Positions 58,368 through 64,000 of a stretch of DNA of 64,000 bases are shown here, one piece after another. The position numbers and the translations under genes were made by a program. The stretch is taken from the NCBI GenBank assembly GCA_032718565.1, contig JAVGVS010000536.1, positions 62,001 through 126,000 of the forward strand, read 5' to 3'. The stretch's first letter is position 1, and every line of letters begins with the position of its first letter. Origin of the DNA: Distichodus sexfasciatus (Eukaryota > Chordata > Actinopteri > Characiformes > Distichodontidae). The notes beneath the pieces were generated by a model, which saw only the letters and a list, made by a program, of their open reading frames with translations, did not search any database and was not told the origin of the DNA.

Positions 58368-59931
58368 TCACATAGAAAAGAGGATGAAACCACTGAAAGT
58401 GTTGCAGTTTCCGTGATATTCCCAGAGAACATGAGATTTATGTAAGCGGGTATAGACAACGTCTCCCGCGTGCGACTGATGCTTAACCCCAGCACTGCTG
58501 CATGAACTGGCATAACCGTGTAGTTATACTCGCCTGCGAGGATAATGGATTGGTGGTTCTTATACAGATACTGCGCCAGAGTAGTAGCCACCCTTTCTGA
58601 ACAGGTGCATTGAACCTGATGTAATACCAGCCATTGGTGCTGTGAAGATTCCTGAAATAACACAACGTCAGAGTTAAAAGCTGGCTTTTTTTAGAACTTA
58701 TTTCTCAGACTTTAAAAATGTTAGTAGTTTGTGCTTGCAGTTAACTTAAAATATATATATGCAAGATGCGAGATAAAATACAGTGTTTCTGGCCTTTTTT
58801 GTATTTTTTGTCAGCATCAGCTGAGACATGCAGTGTTATCTCGACTGTACCTGTTACTGAGTTGTAAGCTTTTCCAACGTTGGTAATCGACATTACGATA
58901 AGCGACATTTGAAGAAACTTCGCAGAGAGGGGCCCTTAGTTGAAGCCAAACCGGCCGTGAAGGCTATTTTTGATCTTTCTGCACAGAAACACTTGACCAC
59001 AAAATGAACATTTCTGAATGCGAGAGCATGTAAATTTGATTGTTCTTTCTTTGGTATTCAACTTTTACCTATGACTGTTCTCCTCAGTTTCTCAACCTCA
59101 TCTTCACTAGTGGCCAGTCTGCTCTTCAGAGCTGTTCAGATCACAGTCACAAGTGAAAGTGAGTGATTATTTGTCATTGTGGACACATCACTGGCTTTGC
59201 AGCGAACCACAACTAAATGTGACCCCTGCATTTGACCCACATCCATTGAGAGGGCAGTGGGCAGCTAATGTGAACGCCAACCACCTTGCTAATCAGTACC
59301 TCGAAGTGGTAACTTAACCAGTCTGTGATTTGAACCGTGACCTTCTGTTCACACCCAACACATTACGCCTGCTTCTTATGATTATACACAATAGTAAAGA
59401 GTTTAACTAAACGCACTGTTATCAGCTTTGAACAATGGCTGAATTACTTGAACATTGACCACTTTCGAATAAGTACCGCAATTACTTTCCAGCTGCATGT
59501 GCAAGTGCTGCGAGTAAACTATAATGGTTTATTACCTGAAACCTCTTTTTAAACCTCTGAATTGCTCTCCTCCTTTGTACAGCTTTCGATCTGTGAGTCT
59601 TTAACTCTGGAAAAAGCATTGAGAGTAAGTCAAAAACTATTTTAACACAAGTTGAAAGCAAAAGTTTGCAGCAATCTTCTTCTTAGTTAACACCAACAAC
59701 GTGTTCTAAGGTTTCTCCTGCAAAAGCAATTACCATTCTTCTTTTCACATGTTTCAATTCCATCTTGATGTTAGTCCAGCGCAGTACCCATCTCCGCCAC
59801 CACGATGTTCCTCAGTTGCTTCAGTTCTGAAGCTGGATCCATAGAATTTGTCACCTCTACACTTTCAGTCTCCTGCAGGTTGTTCTGCAGCAGCAGCACA
59901 TCAACAGCAGAGCCACAATCACAGCTTTCAT
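58368..59931 (-). pseudogene. C1q-domain protein gene E (tandem unit 3), frame broken as given
   Basis: Exon positions: 59931-59734 (exon 1), 59606-59536, 59131-59069, 58978-58851 and 58651-58368. Exon 1 is the best preserved in the array after gene B: LLLQNNLQETESVE, DPASELKQLRNIV and EMGTAL are readable in one frame. Later exons carry frameshifting indels; the C1q N-half exon is 128 nt instead of 123. A TATA box lies about 60 bp upstream (59988-59996). As with gene D, real decay and sequencing error cannot be told apart here. Confidence 0.65.
59148..59375 (-). mobile_element. tRNA-derived SINE in gene E intron
   Basis: Same insertion as in genes C and D. Confidence 0.75.
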
Positions 59932-60059
59932 CTTCATCTTCACCTAACTCTCTCCCTACGCTTGTGTCTGAAGATCCACACCCTTCTCTTTTTATACCTC
60001 TTTCCTTGAGTACAATGTGAGGGCAAACACCTCTTCTTCTTTCCATGTCAGAGTAAAGT

Positions 60060-62870
60060 ATTAGGGGCTGAGTGACTCTGCTTTATTAAGCTTTTTTTTC
60101 GACTGTGTGTTGCAATTTACCCACCGCTGTTTTGTGATGCACGTGCTGCTTTCGTTGGACAATCTCATCAATGCTACATTGAACTGGTCTCCAAGACAGT
60201 GTTTATTTTCAGAACATACTATACCACTTCATACCATACTATTACTCATGTTAAACTGATGCTGATCTTGCAAACATTCAATGCAAAAACATTTTATTCC
60301 ATGATTGTAACTGTAGTTTCTCTCCACGTGACTAATGCTACAATATTGAACAGTACTTGTACATATTACTGATTGTAGTTTATCTCCACTTGATTGCTTT
60401 TCATGGCCTGGTTGCACAATTTTTTGAGCATTATTTATTTTTATATTACTGTTTGTAGTTTCTACTCTCCCTTAACGCTGTTACAAGGTACACATTGTTT
60501 TACATTGTACATAATACTGATTGTGGTTATTTTCATGACACCGTTATGACAATTTACATACTATTAATCCCCTCACATAGTTAACTATAAAGATCTAATG
60601 TTTTGTGTCTTTTGCATCTTTTCCTACACGCTAATTTAAGGTTATGTTTTATAGTATATATAAAATTGGCTGTTTGAAGCCATGTCATTCCATCTCTGTA
60701 TACATGTAACAGTAGAGATTACAAAGTTTACTGACTTTCCAAGTACTGGAGAAAAAAAAACCACAATAGTTAGAAGGTGCGTTTGAGAAATTTTACAGCA
60801 TCACTACATATTCATAATACTCTACTACAGACAAAAACCATTCATTTCTCTCTCTCATACCGGGATTATGAGGCACATATGAAATCTAATTTTAACACAC
60901 AATTAGTTGATACAGTCATCCCAGGAATTGAAAGGAATGAGAGGAAAAGAATAAGAGAATTTAACTGTAGGTTTGTTCAGATCTGAACAGCAACAAGAAC
61001 AACTCACTTTATCACTAGGAAGAAGAAACCTAATGTTACTGCTGACCTATGAGACCGAATATACCTGTTACTAGTGTTCCATCTGTGTGTTATTACATGG
61101 CATGGCTTTCTGGATGTGAGAGAGGACAGGCTCAGCTTTTAGGGAGCCATTAGGGAAAACATCAAAAGAACAGTCCTGAAGATGATGAGGAGAAAACATG
61201 GTAATGAATGGTGGAAACATTTTTACATGCAGTGTTATAAGATATTTGGGTCAGTTACAAAAAATAACTGTAAAAGCACACAGACTCTTAAGACAGAAAT
61301 TAAAGAAATGAACCTGGAAATTAAAATGTGCATATTTTTTGTAAATTGCTGAATGCCTTTTGTTGCGAAATGGAGAGTTTTACACCGCACGATGACAGAC
61401 AGAAAATGTTCACAAGTCACGGTTGCACATCAAGTTCCTGTTCTGATAAGGGCATGAGAGGATCACGAGCACAAGGCCAAAATGATAAGGTTGAATCAAT
61501 CTTAACTTCTTAAAATCATCCATAATTTTCACTAAAATTGTCAAACAGAATGAGATCAGGTCTGTCAAAACGAAGTGTGCAAAATGAATAGTTATACAAA
61601 TCTAAAGACGCACCAGGGTGAAGGATAAGCCAGGATTATGTATAGTCAGGGTACAAGGTCGGGGTGAGCAAAAATATCTGGTTCCAGCATCAATCACAAT
61701 AATGGAGTCTACAGGTGTAGCAGCCAGACTTGCATGTTTTAAACTAGAAGGCAATTCAAAGTGATGGGAAAGGCGTGGAAGTTTATACCTTTGGAGTGAA
61801 TTAGTGCACTATACTAACTAGGGGATGAGAATTGTCATTGTGATCACAGCACAGCACAGCACACAGTGCACCACAACCCAATGTGACCTCTGCCTTTGAC
61901 CCATCCACGAAGGACCAGTGGACAGCTGACACAGGCAGCACTCAGGGAGCTTTATTAGCAGGGCATCTTTGCTCATGAGTACCTTAGTGGTACCTTTACC
62001 GGTCCAGGATTCAAACTGGTGACTTTCCTATCACAGCGTCTACCAACTGCCCCAATTGCAAGTCTCACCAGTCTCCTTAAGGCACCAAAGCGAGAATTGA
62101 TCCCATATGATCTTTGGTTTACAAAATTTGGCCATCATACTTGGGTCATTAATGATAAAGCTGAGATCACCCTGCTTTTCCAGATATGAATCAAAAGCCA
62201 TCTACAAATGAGTAGCTCATTAACATCTCCAATCAAACAATGACATTATGAAGTAAACTTGTCCAATTCTGTGTGGAATTTATCCAGGTTCATTGTCTAG
62301 AAGGATGACAATGTACTCATATTTATATATAGAATTTTTTGCAATGGTAGGGCTTTGGTGTGGCTAAAAATAATACTGCTATCTTTTTAGCTATATTGCA
62401 ATAAGAGCTATCTCTCAATATATTCCCTCTTTTGTGAAGGAACATTTCCTAATAAATCAAAATAAATTTTAAAGTACAAAAACAAATACCCATCTCAATT
62501 TGACAAAAGATCCAATCTCTGATTCTATATTCAATGTTTATAAACTTTTTACTGTTCTCTTTTCTTTCTTTCTTTTCTCTCTCCTTCTCTTTTGCCTCTC
62601 CCTCTCTTGTTACTCTCTAGCACATGTGGAGAGAGAGAATAAAAACAAAGTGTCTCAGCTCCCCATTCAGGAGCCAGTTCCAATGGATTCACTTCAAGAG
62701 GTGCGTTTTAGATTTGCTTAACAGACATATCTCTAAGCCAAAGACTGGACATAAGAGAAGATGCGACATGTGGCCCACATAATATCATTGCAATTTAGCG
62801 ATGGCATACGTATCGCCAACGTGCATGAACTTTAATACTTAACTGTAAAAAGGAAAAACAGATTTGTAAT
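60060..62870. other. Intergenic part of tandem unit 3
   Basis: Same layout as units 1 and 2: CATATTACTG repeats (60305-60560), a SINE (61820-62060) and TTCTTTC-rich sequence at about 62560. No gene was seen. Confidence 0.6.
61820..62060 (-). mobile_element. tRNA-derived SINE, intergenic copy of unit 3
   Basis: Corresponds to 52825-53040 and 57305-57535. Confidence 0.75.
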
Positions 62871-62907
62871 GATCAAGAATTGCAATTTATTGATGGAGGT
62901 GTGGTAG

Positions 62908-64000
62908 TCACATAGAAAAGAGGATGAAACCACTGAAAAGTGTTTGCAGTTTCGTGATATTCCCGAAGAACGATTTATGTAAGCGGTATGAGCATCTCCG
63001 CATTCAGCTAATGTAACCCCAGCTGCTGCACCAGCTGGCATAGCCGTATGATTATATATACGAGGATAATGGATTGGTGGATAACCTGCAGATACTGCGC
63101 GCCAGGTAGTAGCCACCCTTTCCTGAACAGGTGCATTGAACCTGATGTGATACACACCAGCCATTGGTGCTGTGAAGATTCATAAAAAATAACACAACGT
63201 CAAGTTAAGCCGACTTTAAAGACTTATTTCGTTTGCACTAAAATGTTTAATAAGTTTCCTTTTGGTCTTTTAAAAAATATATATTCTAAGATGCAGAGAT
63301 AAAATACAGTGTTTTCTGGCTTTGTATTTTTGTCAGCATCATGGGGAATTTTGTACAGTGTTATCTCGACTGTACCTGTTACTGAGTTGTAGCTTTTCCA
63401 ACGTTGGTATTGACATTGGTGAGTGACATTTGAAACTTCACTGAGAGGGCCATAGTTGAAGCCAAGCGGCAAAGTCAGAAGGCTATTGCAGTCTTTCTGC
63501 ACAAACATCAACCACAAATAGACATTTCTGAATGCACCGAGAGCATATGAAATTTGATTCAATTTCTTTCTTTGGTATTCAACTTTTACCTATGACTGTT
63601 CTCTCAGTTTCTCAACCTCATCTTCACCTGAAGTGGCAAAGTCTGCTCTTCAGAGCTGTTCAGATCACAGTCACAAGTGAAAGTAAGGTGATTATTTGTC
63701 ATTAATGGACATCACAGCACTAGCGAACCACAACTTCATCTGTGAGCCCTGCATTTGACCCATCCGTGAAACGTGGGCAGCTAATGAACGCGCCCATACC
63801 TTGCTAATCAATTTTGCAGTGGTAACAACCAGTCTGTGATTTGAACCGATGATATTCTGTTCACACCCAACTGTTGCATACTGCTAACAGTTATACACAA
63901 TAGTAAGAGAGAGTTTAACTAAGCGCACTATTTATCAGCTTTTAGTTCATTAATGCAGATTACTTGAACATTGACCACTTTCAGACCAAGTACCCACCAG
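62908..64000 (-). pseudogene. C1q-domain protein gene F (tandem unit 4), partial at window end, frame broken
   Basis: Only the 3' exons are inside the window: about 63655-63590 (stalk), 63496-63376 (C1q N half) and 63180-62908 (C1q C half). The C-half exon is 273 nt rather than 284, with several deletions, and its acceptor is damaged (GATTCATAAAA). A SINE follows at 63672-63890. The upstream exons lie beyond the right edge. The same caution about sequence error applies as for D and E. Confidence 0.6.

Larger units (their letters stand above)
49260..64000. repeat. Tandem array of about 4.5-kb units, each with one C1q gene
   Basis: The anchor around TTTATTGATG (after each gene's 3' end) occurs at 49310, 53860, 58346 and 62888, giving spacings of about 4550, 4485 and 4545 bp. 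Each unit holds a minus-strand C1q gene with an intronic SINE, a block of diverged CATATTACTG repeats, a second SINE, and a TTCTTTC-rich stretch. There are three full units and the start of a fourth, cut by the window end. Copies differ by dense small indels. Confidence 0.9.

Overview
The window looks like nuclear DNA of a teleost fish. It has intron-rich genes of vertebrate families, very abundant (CA)n/(TG)n, (CT)n and GATA-type (TATC)n microsatellites, fish-style tRNA-derived SINEs, a Tc1/mariner fossil, an RTE-like LINE fragment and many short terminal-inverted-repeat (TIR) elements. The species cannot be told from the sequence alone. No rRNA, functional tRNA, CRISPR or bacterial-type feature was seen.

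Layout: (1) 1-3264, repeat-rich DNA without a recognised gene. (2) 3265-19119, plus strand, npas2 (circadian bHLH-PAS factor, CLOCK/NPAS2 family), about 19 recognisable coding exons. The 3' half (16259-19119) reads cleanly. Several 5' exons carry single-base, mostly homopolymer, indels. (3) 19120-28601, intergenic DNA with many degenerate TIR elements, a SINE, a LINE fragment and a 26-bp minisatellite. (4) 28602-37454, plus strand, radx (RPA1-related single-strand DNA-binding protein): 14 coding exons whose splice phases all agree, giving an uninterrupted 811-residue protein. (5) 37919-64000, minus strand, a cluster of six C1q-domain genes (A to F). Each encodes a signal peptide, a coiled-coil stalk made of short phase-1 exons, and a C1q domain split over two exons. 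Gene B (45407-47802) is intact at 295 residues. Gene A has an in-frame stop in exon 1 and a Tc1 fossil in an intron. Genes C to F sit in a tandem array of about 4.5-kb units that runs off the right edge.

The main observations are: (a) five consecutive npas2 introns start with a (CA)n tract and end with a (TG)n tract, so their two ends could pair in the pre-mRNA; (b) the stalk exons of the C1q genes are 63 or 84 nt, exactly three or four coiled-coil heptads, all phase 1, so stalk length can change by exon gain or loss without breaking the frame; (c) indels are concentrated in two patches (npas2 5' half; about 50.7-64 kb), while radx and gene B are clean, which suggests unpolished long-read consensus rather than biology.

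The genes do not form a pathway. npas2 is a clock transcription factor, radx protects replication forks in the nucleus, and the C1q genes encode predicted secreted proteins of the type often linked to fish innate immunity.
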